Notes: generated by a model from the sequence alone, not told the origin. DNA of 64,000 bases from Arthrobacter sp. CAN_C5 (GCF_017875735.1 NZ_JAGGMZ010000001.1:62001-126000); one strand, 5' to 3'; positions 25,401 through 34,941 are shown, counted from the first letter of the stretch. Numbers and translations: made by a program.

Positions 25401-26312
25401 ATGGCCATCTACATTGATCCCCCGCTGTGGCCGGCCCATGGGACCGAGTTCTCCCACCTGGTCTCCGACACCTCACTTGCCGAACTCCACTCCTTTGCCG
25501 CCGCTGCCGGCATCGCCGATCGGGCGTTCGACGGCGACCACTATGACGTCCCCGTCCGCCGCTACCGGAAACTGGTGGCCCTGGGGGCGAAGGAGGTGGA
25601 CTGCGGCACCCTGACGCGCATCCTGATCGCCAGCGGGCTGCGGATCCCTGCCCGGCAGCGCGCGCCGCGTCTGCGACGGGCACTGCTTGCGCGGTGGGCT
25701 GTGCTCGCCCCGCACAGCCCGGGGCTCGGCGAGTCCCTCGTCAACCGATGGTCCGAGGCGCATCGCCGGTATCACACCCCCTCCCACCTCCTGGACGTGC
25801 TGGAGGCGCTCGATGCGATCTTCCTGCCCGACGACGACGGATCGGTTCGCCGCCAGGTGCGCCTCGCTGCCTGGTTCCATGACGCCGTGTACGACGGCGT
25901 GGCTGGGGAGGATGAGCGTGCCTCAGCTGCGCTGGCCGAAGAGTGGCTGACGGGCCGGATACCTGCAGCCGAGGTGGCGGAGGTGGTCCGCCTGATCCGA
26001 CTCACGGCGTCGCACAACCCGGCTCGGGGTGACCGGGCGGGTGAGCTACTGTGCGATGCGGACCTGGCCGTACTCGGGAGGTCCGTAAACGGCTACGGGC
26101 GGTACGTTGCCGCAGTGCGACAGGAATATGCCCACGTGTCCGACACGGACTTCGCGGTAGGGAGGGTCGACGTCGTGCGCCGGCTCCTCGTCATGGACCA
26201 GCTGTACCGCACCGCCCCGGCCCAACGGCTGTGGCAGGAAGCCGCGCTGGCGAACCTGGCGGATGAACTGCGGTCCTTGACCAGTCCAGTGGGCTCCATG
26301 ACAAACTTGTAG
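25401..26312 (+). CDS. DUF4031 and HD-type hydrolase fusion protein
   Basis: The 303-residue protein has two parts. Residues 1-85 match DUF4031: AIYIDPPLWPAHGTEFSHLVSDTSL, then DHYDVPVRRYRKLVALGAKEVD. Residues 100-295 form an all-helical HD-like metal phosphohydrolase with RYHTPSHLLDVLEALDAI (metal His), AAWFHDAVYDGVAGEDE (HD pair), ASHNP and CDADLAVLG. The HD half resembles predicted metal-dependent HD proteins that often occur alone. The substrate is unknown; nucleotide hydrolysis is the usual chemistry. The start is leaderless. A TetR gene follows on the same strand after 43 bases. Confidence 0.8.
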   Translation: MAIYIDPPLWPAHGTEFSHLVSDTSLAELHSFAAAAGIADRAFDGDHYDVPVRRYRKLVALGAKEVDCGTLTRILIASGLRIPARQRAPRLRRALLARWAVLAPHSPGLGESLVNRWSEAHRRYHTPSHLLDVLEALDAIFLPDDDGSVRRQVRLAAWFHDAVYDGVAGEDERASAALAEEWLTGRIPAAEVAEVVRLIRLTASHNPARGDRAGELLCDADLAVLGRSVNGYGRYVAAVRQEYAHVSDTDFAVGRVDVVRRLLVMDQLYRTAPAQRLWQEAALANLADELRSLTSPVGSMTNL

Positions 26313-26355
26313 ACAGTGTTCACTTACAGTCATCCGAGGTAAGGCCAAAGACCCC

Positions 26356-27003
26356 GTGACCGAGCAGTCCAGCCCGCGCACCACCTACCGGCATGGCGAC
26401 CTTCGCCGGGCCCTGATCGACGCGGGCACCGATCTGGCACGTGCGGGCGGGCCGGACGCCGTCGTCCTCCGGGAAGTGACCCGCCGCGCAGGAGTCACTC
26501 CAAACGCCGCCTACCGTCACTTCACTGACAAGGGTGCGCTGCTGTGGGCTGTATCGCTTGCCGCCCAGTCAAGGCTGGCGGCGGCCATGGAGGATGAGCT
26601 GTCCGCGATAGCCGGCGACGACGGCGCTCGCCAGAACGATGCGACGCTCGCCCGGGCCCGGCTCCGTGCCGTAGGTGCCGGATACCTTCGTTTCGCCCAA
26701 ACCGAACCGGGGTTGTTCAGGACGGCCTTCGCCAGCCACGTTGATCTGCGGGACGCCTCAGCCGGGGATTCCGCGGGGCCGCATGGCCGGACCCCCTTTC
26801 AGCTGCTGTCCGACGCCCTGGATGCGCTGGTGGACGCGGGGGCGCTGGCCGCCGACCGGCGCGCGGGGGCCGAATTCGTGGCGTGGTCATCCGTCCACGG
26901 ATTGGCAATGCTGGTGATCGATGGCCCGCTGCGTGGACTGGACACAGATCAGCGGCTGGTAGCCGCGCAGCGGCTCCTTGAGATGGTCGAGAAGGGAATC
27001 TAG
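26356..27003 (+). CDS. TetR-family transcriptional regulator (WHG C-terminal type)
   Basis: The 215-residue protein has a TetR DNA-binding domain in residues 10-60 (YRHGDLRRALIDAGTDLARAG, VLREVTRRAGVTPNAAYRHFTDKGALLWAV). The ligand domain carries the WHG-like segment EFVAWSSVHGLAMLVIDGPL. The start is GTG 26356. An AT-rich stretch with TTGTAGACAGTGTTCACTTACAGT just upstream (26310-26333) holds a TACAGT -10 candidate and a possible self-operator. Its stop overlaps the last codon of the convergent membrane-protein gene by 4 bases. The target is unknown. Confidence 0.88.
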   Translation: MTEQSSPRTTYRHGDLRRALIDAGTDLARAGGPDAVVLREVTRRAGVTPNAAYRHFTDKGALLWAVSLAAQSRLAAAMEDELSAIAGDDGARQNDATLARARLRAVGAGYLRFAQTEPGLFRTAFASHVDLRDASAGDSAGPHGRTPFQLLSDALDALVDAGALAADRRAGAEFVAWSSVHGLAMLVIDGPLRGLDTDQRLVAAQRLLEMVEKGI

Positions 27004-27356
27004 TCCCGCTTATGACCCGTGTTATCACCCATGTGGTTGGTGGGCCGGTTCATCCACTCCGGGCGGTTCGTATAGCCCTGGGTGGGGCGCTGGCGGGTGA
27101 TTTCATCCGGGTCGTCGCTGCCATAGGTCCGGGTGGCGGTGACTTGTCTCCGACGGATCACGTAGCCGCTTGCCAGGAGGGTAATCGCAGTGGCGACCAG
27201 GACGGCGCCGACCGCCAGGTTCAATCCGGCACCGGAGGGGACCGGCTCATTGAGGGCTGCCGCCCGTGCGAAGTCCGAGATGCCCTGCGGGATGAAGAGG
27301 GTGCTGAGGAAGAACGCGACGAGACCGCCGATGTAGAACCAGACTTCTTTTTTCAT
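27000..27356 (-). CDS. Small two-helix membrane protein
   Basis: The 118-residue protein has two hydrophobic helices (VWFYIGGLVAFFLSTLFIP and GLNLAVGAVLVATAITLLASGYVI) separated by a short loop, then a basic and polar cytoplasmic tail rich in arginine and asparagine. GGGAGT-like bases precede the ATG at 27356. I recognise no family. It overlaps the TetR gene end by 4 bases in convergent orientation. Confidence 0.65.
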   Translation of the reverse strand: MKKEVWFYIGGLVAFFLSTLFIPQGISDFARAAALNEPVPSGAGLNLAVGAVLVATAITLLASGYVIRRRQVTATRTYGSDDPDEITRQRPTQGYTNRPEWMNRPTNHMGDNTGHKRD

Positions 27357-27468
27357 GTGGACTCCCTGTCCGACGGTGGTGCCTCTACCTTCAGCCTAGC
27401 CGACCCTGACGTTTGAGCCCCGACGAGGGGGTCCGACCACCGGCGCGCAGACTGTCCGGGGCAAGGCA

Positions 27469-27474
27469 TAGGGT
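27469..27474 (+). promoter_or_regulatory. -10 box (TAGGGT) before the MATE gene
   Basis: TAGGGT ends 6 bases before the GTG at 27481. No Shine-Dalgarno is seen, so a leaderless transcript is likely. Confidence 0.45.
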
Positions 27475-27480
27475 GGCCTT

Positions 27481-28818
27481 GTGAGCACCACCCTCCCCGA
27501 TACGCGTGAACTCAGCCGACGCATCCTGCACCTTGCTGTGCCTGCCCTCGGTGCGTTGATCGCTGAGCCACTCTTCCTGCTGGCCGACTCTGCCATCGTG
27601 GGGCATCTGGGGGTCAATGAACTGGCTGGCGTGGGTCTGGCGTCCACGGTGCTGCACACCGCCGTCGGCCTGATGGTCTTCCTTGCATACTCCACCACGC
27701 CGGCCGTGGCCCGCTTCCTGGGGGCGGGCCGGCTCCAGGATGCGGTAGCTGCTGGCCGGGACGGTATCGGCCTGGCCCTGGTGCTCGGCGTTCTCCTCTC
27801 CACCGCGGGCTGGATCCTTGCCCCCGGGTTGTCCTCGCTGATGGGTGCCCAAGGGCAGGTGCACGACTTTGCCGTCGATTACCTGCGCTACTCAATGCCC
27901 GGCCTGACCGCGATGCTGGTGGTGCTCGCAGCAACCGGTGTGCTCCGCGGGCTGCAGGACACCAAGACCCCGCTGCTGGTGGCGGGCGTCGGGTTCACCG
28001 TGAATATCGGATTGAACTTTCTGCTGGTCTACGGGATGGGCCTTTCAGTCGCGGGATCGGCACTGGGAACCAGCATCACCCAGTGGGGGATGGCGGCGGT
28101 CTACCTGACCATCGTCTATCGCCTCTCTAGGACGAACCATGTTCCGCTTCGGCTGTCCTGGCACGGACTGCGGGCGACGGCGCGGGTTGGATCCTGGCTG
28201 ATGCTCCGCACCATGAGCCTGCGGATCGCCATCCTGGCGACGGTGTTCGTCGCGACGGCGCAGGGCTCGGTCTCCCTCGCAGCCCACCAGTTGGTGATGA
28301 CCATCTTCATTTTCCTGGCGTTTGCCCTCGACGCGCTCGCCATCGCGGCGCAGGCACTGATCGGCAAGGAGCTGGGTGCCGGTGACACGCCCCTGGCACA
28401 GGCGCTGACCCGGCGAATGATCCTGTGGGGGCTGGGGTTCGGCGTCATCACCGGTGCGGTCCTGGCGTTGGCAGCGCCGTTTGTCGGCTGGATCTTCACC
28501 ACCGACCAGTCGGTGCAGGCTGCGCTCGCCGCGGGCCTGTTCGTCCTCGCGGCCTCGCAACCAATCTGTGGGCTGGTGTTTGTGCTCGACGGGGTTCTCA
28601 TCGGTGCTGGAGATGCACGGTACCTGGCGATTGCCGGGGTGGTGAATCTGCTGCTGTACCTGCCGCTGCTGGTCTGGGTGTTCAATGCCGGACTTTCCGG
28701 GCCGGCCGGCATCGTCTGGCTGTGGCTGGCGTTTGGTGTCGGTTACATGGCGGCGCGTGCCGGGACGCTGGCATGGCGGGTCCGGAATGATCGCTGGATG
28801 GTCACGGGCGCGAGCTAG
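27481..28818 (+). CDS. MATE family efflux transporter (DinF-like)
   Basis: The 445-residue membrane protein has about 12 helices arranged as two MATE halves. The first starts RRILHLAVPALGALIAEPLFLLADSAIVGHLG and holds the conserved ATGVLRGLQDTKTPLLVAG loop. The second half starts at ARVGSWLMLRTMSLRIAIL and contains AHQLVMTIFIF and DALAIAAQALIGKELGAGD. These are marks of the DinF subgroup, which exports drugs or oxidised compounds with sodium or proton coupling. Length is normal. It starts at GTG after a -10 box. Confidence 0.93.
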   Translation: MSTTLPDTRELSRRILHLAVPALGALIAEPLFLLADSAIVGHLGVNELAGVGLASTVLHTAVGLMVFLAYSTTPAVARFLGAGRLQDAVAAGRDGIGLALVLGVLLSTAGWILAPGLSSLMGAQGQVHDFAVDYLRYSMPGLTAMLVVLAATGVLRGLQDTKTPLLVAGVGFTVNIGLNFLLVYGMGLSVAGSALGTSITQWGMAAVYLTIVYRLSRTNHVPLRLSWHGLRATARVGSWLMLRTMSLRIAILATVFVATAQGSVSLAAHQLVMTIFIFLAFALDALAIAAQALIGKELGAGDTPLAQALTRRMILWGLGFGVITGAVLALAAPFVGWIFTTDQSVQAALAAGLFVLAASQPICGLVFVLDGVLIGAGDARYLAIAGVVNLLLYLPLLVWVFNAGLSGPAGIVWLWLAFGVGYMAARAGTLAWRVRNDRWMVTGAS

Positions 28819-28931
28819 GGGCGTCGGCCCCGGTGCTGGTCGTCCTGAAGCATCCGGGGAGCCGTGACGGGGATAAACTGGGGTGTCCGGGACTGAACCG
28901 ATCGGTCCGACATCGAACCGGAGGTCTGCGC

Positions 28932-29546
28932 ATGGGTGCCGCACAGCACGATGTCATGGCTCAGCCACCACGGGAACCTCGCGAGCAGGCCGCAGCCGTG
29001 TGGCAGCCCCTGCTGTTCCGCGCCGTGGTGTCAGCCGCGTTCGGAGCGCTCACGATCTTCTGGGTGCAGCCGTCAGTCCAGGTGCTGTCGGTGGCCGGCG
29101 GGATATATCTGCTGGCGCTCGCCGTCTCGGCTGCCTGGTTGGAGCGGGCAATCGGCCTGCGCTCCAGCGGGGATCGGTGGCTCGTCTCCATCGCGCCCGG
29201 GTTCCTGGTTGTCGGTGCCTTCCTCAACCTGTGGATCCACACGGATGCCATGTTCGCCCAGGCGGGCGCCCTTGTCCTGGTGATAGCCGGCGTCGTCGAC
29301 CTCTACGTTGGCCTGAGGCAGCGCCGCACAAACGTGGTCGCGAAGGATCTCATCGTGGTCGGTACAGTGACCCTCGCCACGGGGGCCCTGCTGCCCATCT
29401 TCCAGGGCGCCGGCGCGCACGCACTGCTCGGAGTGGCCGGAGGCGGGGCGGTGATCATCGCCGTCGTCCTGGCAATCGCGTCGCTGGGGTACCGGCATGA
29501 TGTGCGTCACCCGGCCCCGACGGGTGCCGTCCACCCCGTAAACTAG
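28932..29546 (+). CDS. Multi-helix membrane protein (HdeD/DUF308-like)
   Basis: The 204-residue protein has about six short hydrophobic helices and very small loops after a 30-residue polar start. FRAVVSAAFGALTIFWVQP and GGIYLLALAVSAAWLERA resemble the repeated helix pairs of HdeD/DUF308 proteins. The ATG at 28932 has GGAGG 8 bases upstream, which decides the start. It lies 113 bases after the MATE gene on the same strand. The role is unknown; members are linked to acid or membrane stress. Confidence 0.7.
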   Translation: MGAAQHDVMAQPPREPREQAAAVWQPLLFRAVVSAAFGALTIFWVQPSVQVLSVAGGIYLLALAVSAAWLERAIGLRSSGDRWLVSIAPGFLVVGAFLNLWIHTDAMFAQAGALVLVIAGVVDLYVGLRQRRTNVVAKDLIVVGTVTLATGALLPIFQGAGAHALLGVAGGGAVIIAVVLAIASLGYRHDVRHPAPTGAVHPVN

Positions 29547-29606
29547 GACCGGCAGTATTTCTACTCCTCGTAGAAAAGTCAGCCGCAATTTTCCCAAGGA
29601 GTAACA

Positions 29607-29945
29607 GTGTCCAAATCCAGCAGGGGCGTCAAAGGCCCCCTCATTTTCTCTGCCGCCCTGGCCGCGGTCGCCGGAGTCGTGGCGATGATCGTCTCCACTG
29701 GTGGGGGTACCAAGGAGTTGCGGGTCGATCTCGGGCTCACGGCGGCGGGAATCGCCTTCATCGCCGCCCTCGTGGTCTGCGCAATGCTGATGATGACTGA
29801 AAAGCCGAATGCCGATCACCTCGGTAAGGGCACCGGCATCAACCGCTCGTCGGCGAAGATTCCCGGCGGTGCTGGCAATGTGGACAAGGACGGACAGCCA
29901 AAAGGGACGCCGCGCGGCGGTCCGGACAGCACCACCCAGGACTGA
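29607..29945 (+). CDS. Small two-helix membrane protein with a polar tail
   Basis: The 112-residue protein starts with GTG after AAGGAG. Two hydrophobic helices (LIFSAALAAVAGVVAMIVS and AAGIAFIAALVVCAMLMM) are followed by a glycine-, lysine- and asparagine-rich hydrophilic tail of about 40 residues. No family is recognised. The preceding gene ends 60 bases upstream. Confidence 0.65.
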   Translation: MSKSSRGVKGPLIFSAALAAVAGVVAMIVSTGGGTKELRVDLGLTAAGIAFIAALVVCAMLMMTEKPNADHLGKGTGINRSSAKIPGGAGNVDKDGQPKGTPRGGPDSTTQD

Positions 29946-30040
29946 ACTGCGCCGGTTTCCCGCCTGACCATCGGGCAATAGCGCCCGGACCGCTGGGCCA
30001 GGGAAACCCTTTCAGCTGGAGAGATGCCCCAGCAGGGAAG

Positions 30041-30166
30041 GTGCGGCATAAGCTCGTGGCCAGCCTGGTGGTGGCCTTGTTGGTGGGCTGTCCGGCATCA
30101 GCGGCGGCTAGTGCCGCAGCTTATCCCGCCACGGCCTATCCGGCGACCGCTTTCCGGGCCCGATAG
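30041..30166 (+). CDS. Possible 41-residue secreted peptide
   Basis: A GTG-started frame encodes a basic N-terminus, a hydrophobic core (LVASLVVALLVGC) and a small-residue region, then a duplicated YPATA-type motif ending in FRAR. It looks like a signal or lipoprotein-like sequence. However, its ribosome binding site is poor (GGGAAG directly abutting the start), and its last 31 bases are antisense to the CGNR gene. It may be chance. Confidence 0.2.
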   Translation: MRHKLVASLVVALLVGCPASAAASAAAYPATAYPATAFRAR

Positions 30167-30681
30167 GCCTTGACGTGGGTGCGGTTGGCGCAGTTCCCGG
30201 TGTCGCAGAACCGTTTGGAACGGTTGCGGCTCAGGTCCAGGACGACGGCGCTGCAGTCCTCGGCCGCGCAGATCCGCAGGCGGTCCATTTCGTGGGTCCG
30301 GATGACGTCGATCAGTGCCATCGCCGCCTCCGTTGCCATCCGGTCCTCCAGCGGGGCCTCGGGGCCGGTGGCGTGCAGGTGCCAGTCCCAGTGATCATGA
30401 CGGACCAGGCGGGGAAGGGCCCTGGCGTCGCTGAGAATCCGGTTGACGCGGACCACGGCGTCGTCCTCCGAGGACGTCCAGACCTCTTCCAGCTCCGCGC
30501 GCAGACGCAGCACCGCACCGAGTTCGTCTCCGGTCCGCGCCCGCGAACCGGAGAAGTCCTGTTCGGTGAGGAACCGGTCCAGATCAGCCAGGGTGGTCAG
30601 CTGATCGGGGTCCTCTTTCCCGGTGTTGATGAGGGCGGCCGCAGAGATCAAGGCAATCTCCGTGTCATTGGCAAAGGCCAT
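30136..30681 (-). CDS. CGNR zinc-finger regulator (ABATE family)
   Basis: The 181-residue protein has the all-helical ABATE N-terminal domain and a C-terminal CGNR zinc finger: LRICAAEDCSAVVLDLSRN, then KRFCDTGNCANRTHVKAYR, with four cysteines in C-x4-C and C-x4-C spacing. These are predicted stress-type DNA-binding regulators. AGGAGT sits 5 bases before the ATG at 30681 and lies inside a longer frame that starts at 30696, so 30681 is chosen. It is divergent from the EamA transporter 86 bases away and probably controls it. Confidence 0.88.
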   Translation of the reverse strand: MAFANDTEIALISAAALINTGKEDPDQLTTLADLDRFLTEQDFSGSRARTGDELGAVLRLRAELEEVWTSSEDDAVVRVNRILSDARALPRLVRHDHWDWHLHATGPEAPLEDRMATEAAMALIDVIRTHEMDRLRICAAEDCSAVVLDLSRNRSKRFCDTGNCANRTHVKAYRARKAVAG

Positions 30682-30767
30682 GTTGACTCCTGACATTGTT
30701 CGGGTCTACTGTCACTACCATAGCTATATTTTGGTCATGACACTAACGGTTTCGGCGGAGGTTTGGG

Positions 30768-31736
30768 ATGAAGAATGGTGCAGCGGCGGGCCTGTGGTTC
30801 GCGGTCATCTCAGCGGCGGCCTTCGGCGTGTCCGGGCCGTTTGCCAAGTCCCTGCTGGAGATCGGCTGGAGCCCGGGCGCCGCGGTGGGTGCACGCATCG
30901 GCGGCGCGGCCCTCGTCCTGCTGATCCCGGTGCTCCTTGCCCTGCGTGGACGATGGACGGCACTGCGCGGCAGTTCGCTGACCCTGATCATCTACGGGGT
31001 CACGGCTATTGCCCTCTGCCAGTTCTTCTACTTCAGCGCCGTCCAACGGATGTCGGTGGGGGTGTCCCTCCTGCTGGAGTATCTGGCACCGGTATTGATC
31101 GTGGGCTGGTTGTGGGCCCGCAGCCGCAAGGCGCCGCGACGCCTCACCGCCGCCGGCTCGGTGACGGCGATGCTCGGCCTGCTTCTGGTGCTCGATCTCA
31201 CCGCCGATGAGCGGCTGGACCCCATCGGTGTACTTTTTGGACTTGCAGCCGCGGTCTGCCTCGCGGTGTTCTTCCTGATGTCCGCCCGCGCCGACGACGG
31301 ACTGCCCCCGCTGGTCATGGCCGGCGGTGGCATGGTGGTGGGCGCGGTCGCCATCGGTTTGATGGGGCTGGCCGGCATCATGGACTTCGCCTTCGAGTTT
31401 CGCGACGTGACCCTCGCGGGGTGGGAAACCAGCTGGCTGGTGCCGGTGCTTGGCCTGGTGCTGATCTCCACGGTGGTGTCCTACTTCACCGGCATCCTCG
31501 CCGCCCGCCAACTCGGATCAAAGGTGGCCTCCTTTGTAGGGCTCACCGAGGTGATGTTCGCGGTGCTCGCGTCCTGGCTCATGCTCGGCGAACTGCCCGG
31601 CCCGATCCAGCTCCTCGGCGGACTGCTGATTGTCGGGGGAGTGGTGATGGTGCGGGTCGATGAATTGCGGGCACCAGCGGACGGTACCCCGCCGCTTGAC
31701 CGGGCGAACGACGTCGAGCCGGTTCCACTGCCCTGA
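30768..31736 (+). CDS. EamA/DMT-family transporter (RhaT/YdcZ-like)
   Basis: The 322-residue protein has ten hydrophobic helices in two EamA repeats. The first has FAVISAAAFGVSGPFAKSLLE and VTAIALCQFFYFSAVQRMSV. The second has GLAAAVCLAVFFLMSARADDG and LAARQLGSKVASFVGLTEVMFAVLASWLMLGE, the last being the typical DMT signature before helix 9. GGAGG precedes the ATG. It is divergent from the CGNR regulator, which suggests regulated export of an amino acid-like metabolite or drug. Confidence 0.9.
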   Translation: MKNGAAAGLWFAVISAAAFGVSGPFAKSLLEIGWSPGAAVGARIGGAALVLLIPVLLALRGRWTALRGSSLTLIIYGVTAIALCQFFYFSAVQRMSVGVSLLLEYLAPVLIVGWLWARSRKAPRRLTAAGSVTAMLGLLLVLDLTADERLDPIGVLFGLAAAVCLAVFFLMSARADDGLPPLVMAGGGMVVGAVAIGLMGLAGIMDFAFEFRDVTLAGWETSWLVPVLGLVLISTVVSYFTGILAARQLGSKVASFVGLTEVMFAVLASWLMLGELPGPIQLLGGLLIVGGVVMVRVDELRAPADGTPPLDRANDVEPVPLP

Positions 31737-31793
31737 CTCCACCGAACCGGGCGCACCGACCACTATGCTGGAGCCCACAGGGAGGTGGGGCGG

Positions 31794-32384
31794 TTGCTGG
31801 ATCACAGACCAGGTCAGCGATCGGTCGCCTTCCTGCTGGGCAAACCGCCCAGGGCAGGCACCCTGCTCCCCGAGGTCATTGCGCTGTTGAACGCCGTGGA
31901 GGTGGACACAGCTGTTCACCTGCCCCATGACCAGCCGGAGCTACCCGATTGGGTTGCCGGAGTTGACCTGGTGGTCCACCGCGGCCTCAAATGGTCAGCC
32001 CTCCGAAGCGTTGCGCAGCTCGCTGAGGCCGGAGTCCCCTGCTGCAACCCGCCCGACGCCGTCGCGCTGACCCGCAAACGGCCAGCCCTGATGGCACTCC
32101 TGGGTCAGGCCGGGCTCCCCGTCCCGCTGACCGTGATGGTGCGCCACTGGCAGGACGCACGATCCGCGGCAACCACCCTGAGCGTGATCAAAACGGTGGA
32201 GGGAGCGGACGGGCGCGGTGAGAATGTCCTGGCCGGGACTCTGGCCCTGCAAATCTTTGGTGTCGACTTCCTGATGGGGGAGGCTGGTCCCGTGATCGTC
32301 GACGTCAACCCGTTCCCCGGGTTCCGCGGCGTGGGAGAGGGTCCGGCCATGATCGCCGAACACCTGCTGGCACGGCTCGACTGA
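31794..32384 (+). CDS. Shortened RimK-like ATP-grasp protein
   Basis: The protein is about 196 residues. The N-terminal half is a RimK-type pre-ATP-grasp fold (VDTAVHLPHDQPELPDW, VDLVVHRGLKW, GVPCCNPPDAVALTRKRPALMALLGQAGLPVP). The C-terminal end has the metal-binding GVDFLMGEAGPVIVDVNPFPGF of ATP-grasp ligases. About 80-90 residues that usually form the central ATP-binding lobe are absent. TTG at 31794 has GGGAGG 8 bases upstream; GTG at 31785 is in the same frame but overlaps that site. A TATGCT -10 candidate lies at 31764-31769. The product may be non-catalytic. Confidence 0.6.
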   Translation: MLDHRPGQRSVAFLLGKPPRAGTLLPEVIALLNAVEVDTAVHLPHDQPELPDWVAGVDLVVHRGLKWSALRSVAQLAEAGVPCCNPPDAVALTRKRPALMALLGQAGLPVPLTVMVRHWQDARSAATTLSVIKTVEGADGRGENVLAGTLALQIFGVDFLMGEAGPVIVDVNPFPGFRGVGEGPAMIAEHLLARLD

Positions 32385-32388
32385 GCAG

Positions 32389-34680
32389 CTACCTGCCGAA
32401 GCGGCGCAGCCGCAGCGAGTTGGCTACCACCAGTACCGAACTGGCGGCCATCGCCGCACCCGCGATCATCGGATTCAGGAGGCCGAGGGCTGCCACCGGA
32501 ATACCGATCGTATTGTAGAAGAACGCCCAGAAAAGGTTGCTCTTGATCGTGGCCAGCGTCTTCCGGGAGAGTTCGATGGCCTGCGCCACCTGCTCAAGAC
32601 TGTTGCCCATCACGGTCAGGTCAGCTGCCTCGATCGCCACATCGGTGCCGGATCCCATCGCGATGCCCAGATCCGCCTGTGCCAGGGCAGCGGCATCGTT
32701 CACCCCGTCACCTGCCATGGCCACGGTGGCTCCCTCAGCCTGCAGCTTCCGGATCGCCTCGACCTTGCCCTCGGGCAGGACACCGGCGAGGACGTCGTCG
32801 GGAGCAATGCCCACCTGGTCCGCCACCCGGCGGGCCACCGACGCGTTGTCACCGGTCAGGAGGATCGGCCGCAGCCCCAACTCCTTGAGCCGCGCGATGG
32901 CGGCTGTCGATGATTCCTTCACCGTGTCCTTCAACGAGATCAACCCTGCAACCCGGCCATCCACAGCCACCCAGATCGCCGTGGAACCGGCATCCTGCAG
33001 GTCCTCAAGCGCGGCCAGGTGCTCATCGGTGACAGGGACCGCGTTCTCCTGAAGCCAACCGGACCGCCCGGCGACCACGGTGACCGGACGGCCGACGTCG
33101 TCGACGGTGCCGAGCACTCCGCCGCCGGCTGAGCTCCTGAAATCGGTCACGGCCGGGTGCCCGGGAGCTGCGGCAGCAATTGCGTGCGCAATGGGGTGCT
33201 CGCTGGCCGCCTCCACCGCGGCCGCCAGCGACAGGACGCGGTCCCGTTCGAGGGCGCCCAGGACGACGACGTCGGTCACCGCGAGCTTGCCGGTGGTAAC
33301 AGTGCCGGTCTTGTCCAGCACAATGGTGTCGACCGTCCGGGTGTCCTCCAGGACCTGCGGTCCGCGGATGAGAATACCCATCTGGGCGCCGCGGCCGGAG
33401 CCGGTGAGCAACGCCGTTGGCGTGGCCAGACCCAGCGCGCAGGGGCAGGCAATCACGAGGACGGCGACGGACGCCGTGAACGCAGACTCCACATCGCCGG
33501 TCAGCACCATCCACGCGATGAAGGTCAGGACGGCAATGGCCAGCACGATCGGAACGAACACCGCACTGATCCGGTCCGCGAGCCGCGCGATGGGAGCCTT
33601 CCCGCTCTGGGCCTGGCTGACCAGGCGACCCATCTGCGCCAGAGTGGTTTCGCTGCCCACCCGGGTAGCGCGGATTACCAGCCGTCCCGAGGTGTTGATG
33701 GTGGCACCCGTGACGACGTCGTCAACGTCCACCTCGACCGGCAGGGACTCGCCGGTGATCAGGGAGGTGTCGACGGAGCTGGAGCCGTCGATGACCACTC
33801 CATCGGTAGCGATCTTCTCGCCGGGGCGCACCACAAACTCGTCCCCGTGGACCAGGGAATCAGCTGGCACCCTCACCTCGACGCGGCCTCCGTCCTGATT
33901 CCGAAGGACTGTCGCATCCTTGGCTCCGAGGCTCAAGAGGGCCTTGAGCGCTTCGCCGGCACGCTGTTTGGCGTTGGCTTCCAGATAGCGGCCCAACAGG
34001 AGGAAGGTGACCACCACGGCTGCAACCTCGAAGTAGAGGGAGTGGTCGCTCATCGACATGCCGGCGTGCTCGGTGATCGACGGGTCGGCCAGCAATTGCC
34101 AGGCAGAGAAGAGGAAGGCTGCGGTGACGCCGATCGACACCAGGGTGTCCATCGTCGACGCCAGATGCCGGGCATTGATGGCGGCGGCCCGGTGGAAGGA
34201 CCAGGCGGACCAGGTGACCACCGGCAGGGTCAGGGCGAAGACCACCCAGCCCCAGTGCGGGAACTGGGCCGCTGAGACCATCGAGATGATCGCGATGGGC
34301 AGGGTCAGCACGGCAGCGACGATCAGCCGGGGGCGCAACTGAGCTGCCGTTCCACCGTGGGCGAGGTGGTCGGACTCTCCGGGGTGGGTGCCTTCCAGGG
34401 CAGGATCGGCAGCCGGCCCCCGCCCCGGAGCGCTGTGGACCCGCTTTTTAAGTTGGGCGGTGTACCCGGTCGCCTGCACCGTGTCGACGATGTCCTGATC
34501 GGTTATGGTGTCGGGGACTGTGACGGTGGCGGACTCCAGCGGCAGGTTGACGCTCGCCTGGACCCCCTCAAGTTTCCCGAGTTTGCGCTCCACCCGTCCC
34601 ACGCAGGAGGCACAGGTCATTCCCTGGATGTCGAGCTCGACAATCCTGGTGGGGGTGGTGGGAAGCTGGTCGGTGCTCAT
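32389..34680 (-). CDS. copA: Copper-exporting P1B-type ATPase
   Basis: The 763-residue pump moves Cu(I) out of the cytoplasm. In order it has one N-terminal metal-binding domain ([12 protein letters not shown]), eight membrane helices, the actuator ([11 protein letters not shown]), the ion-path CPCALG motif in helix 6, the phosphorylated aspartate [10 protein letters not shown], and the ATP-binding SEHPIAHAI and [16 protein letters not shown]. These are CopA marks (CPC, single CxxC domain, HP dipeptide). It is the last gene of csoR-copZ-copA on the minus strand. Copper-dependent release of CsoR should induce it. Confidence 0.95.
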   Translation of the reverse strand: MSTDQLPTTPTRIVELDIQGMTCASCVGRVERKLGKLEGVQASVNLPLESATVTVPDTITDQDIVDTVQATGYTAQLKKRVHSAPGRGPAADPALEGTHPGESDHLAHGGTAAQLRPRLIVAAVLTLPIAIISMVSAAQFPHWGWVVFALTLPVVTWSAWSFHRAAAINARHLASTMDTLVSIGVTAAFLFSAWQLLADPSITEHAGMSMSDHSLYFEVAAVVVTFLLLGRYLEANAKQRAGEALKALLSLGAKDATVLRNQDGGRVEVRVPADSLVHGDEFVVRPGEKIATDGVVIDGSSSVDTSLITGESLPVEVDVDDVVTGATINTSGRLVIRATRVGSETTLAQMGRLVSQAQSGKAPIARLADRISAVFVPIVLAIAVLTFIAWMVLTGDVESAFTASVAVLVIACPCALGLATPTALLTGSGRGAQMGILIRGPQVLEDTRTVDTIVLDKTGTVTTGKLAVTDVVVLGALERDRVLSLAAAVEAASEHPIAHAIAAAAPGHPAVTDFRSSAGGGVLGTVDDVGRPVTVVAGRSGWLQENAVPVTDEHLAALEDLQDAGSTAIWVAVDGRVAGLISLKDTVKESSTAAIARLKELGLRPILLTGDNASVARRVADQVGIAPDDVLAGVLPEGKVEAIRKLQAEGATVAMAGDGVNDAAALAQADLGIAMGSGTDVAIEAADLTVMGNSLEQVAQAIELSRKTLATIKSNLFWAFFYNTIGIPVAALGLLNPMIAGAAMAASSVLVVANSLRLRRFGR

Positions 34681-34716
34681 GGGGGTCCTTCGGGTGGCTC
34701 CGGTAGGGGTGCGGTG

Positions 34717-34941
34717 CTAGGCGTCGTTGGCTACGACCAGGTAGCCGGCCTCGGCTACCGCCTCGCCAACCTGCTCTGGGTCGAGGTCCGTGGTGGAGGT
34801 GACGGTGGCAGTGGAAATGCCGCCCTTGTTCAGGTCGACCGTGACCTTCTCGACGCCGTCGAGCGCGCTGATCTCTTCACTGACGGCGTCGACGCAGTGG
34901 CCGCAGGTCATTCCGGAGATGTTGACGGTGGTGATGCTCAT
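34717..34941 (-). CDS. copZ: Copper chaperone (CopZ-like)
   Basis: The 74-residue single HMA-domain protein has the Cu(I)-binding motif ISGMTCGHCVDAVSEEI and a ferredoxin-like fold. It carries copper to CopA or to the sensor in the cytoplasm. It lies between csoR and copA on the same strand, 36 bases before copA and 29 bases after csoR, so it is clearly part of that operon. GGAGCACC precedes its ATG. Confidence 0.93.
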   Translation of the reverse strand: MSITTVNISGMTCGHCVDAVSEEISALDGVEKVTVDLNKGGISTATVTSTTDLDPEQVGEAVAEAGYLVVANDA

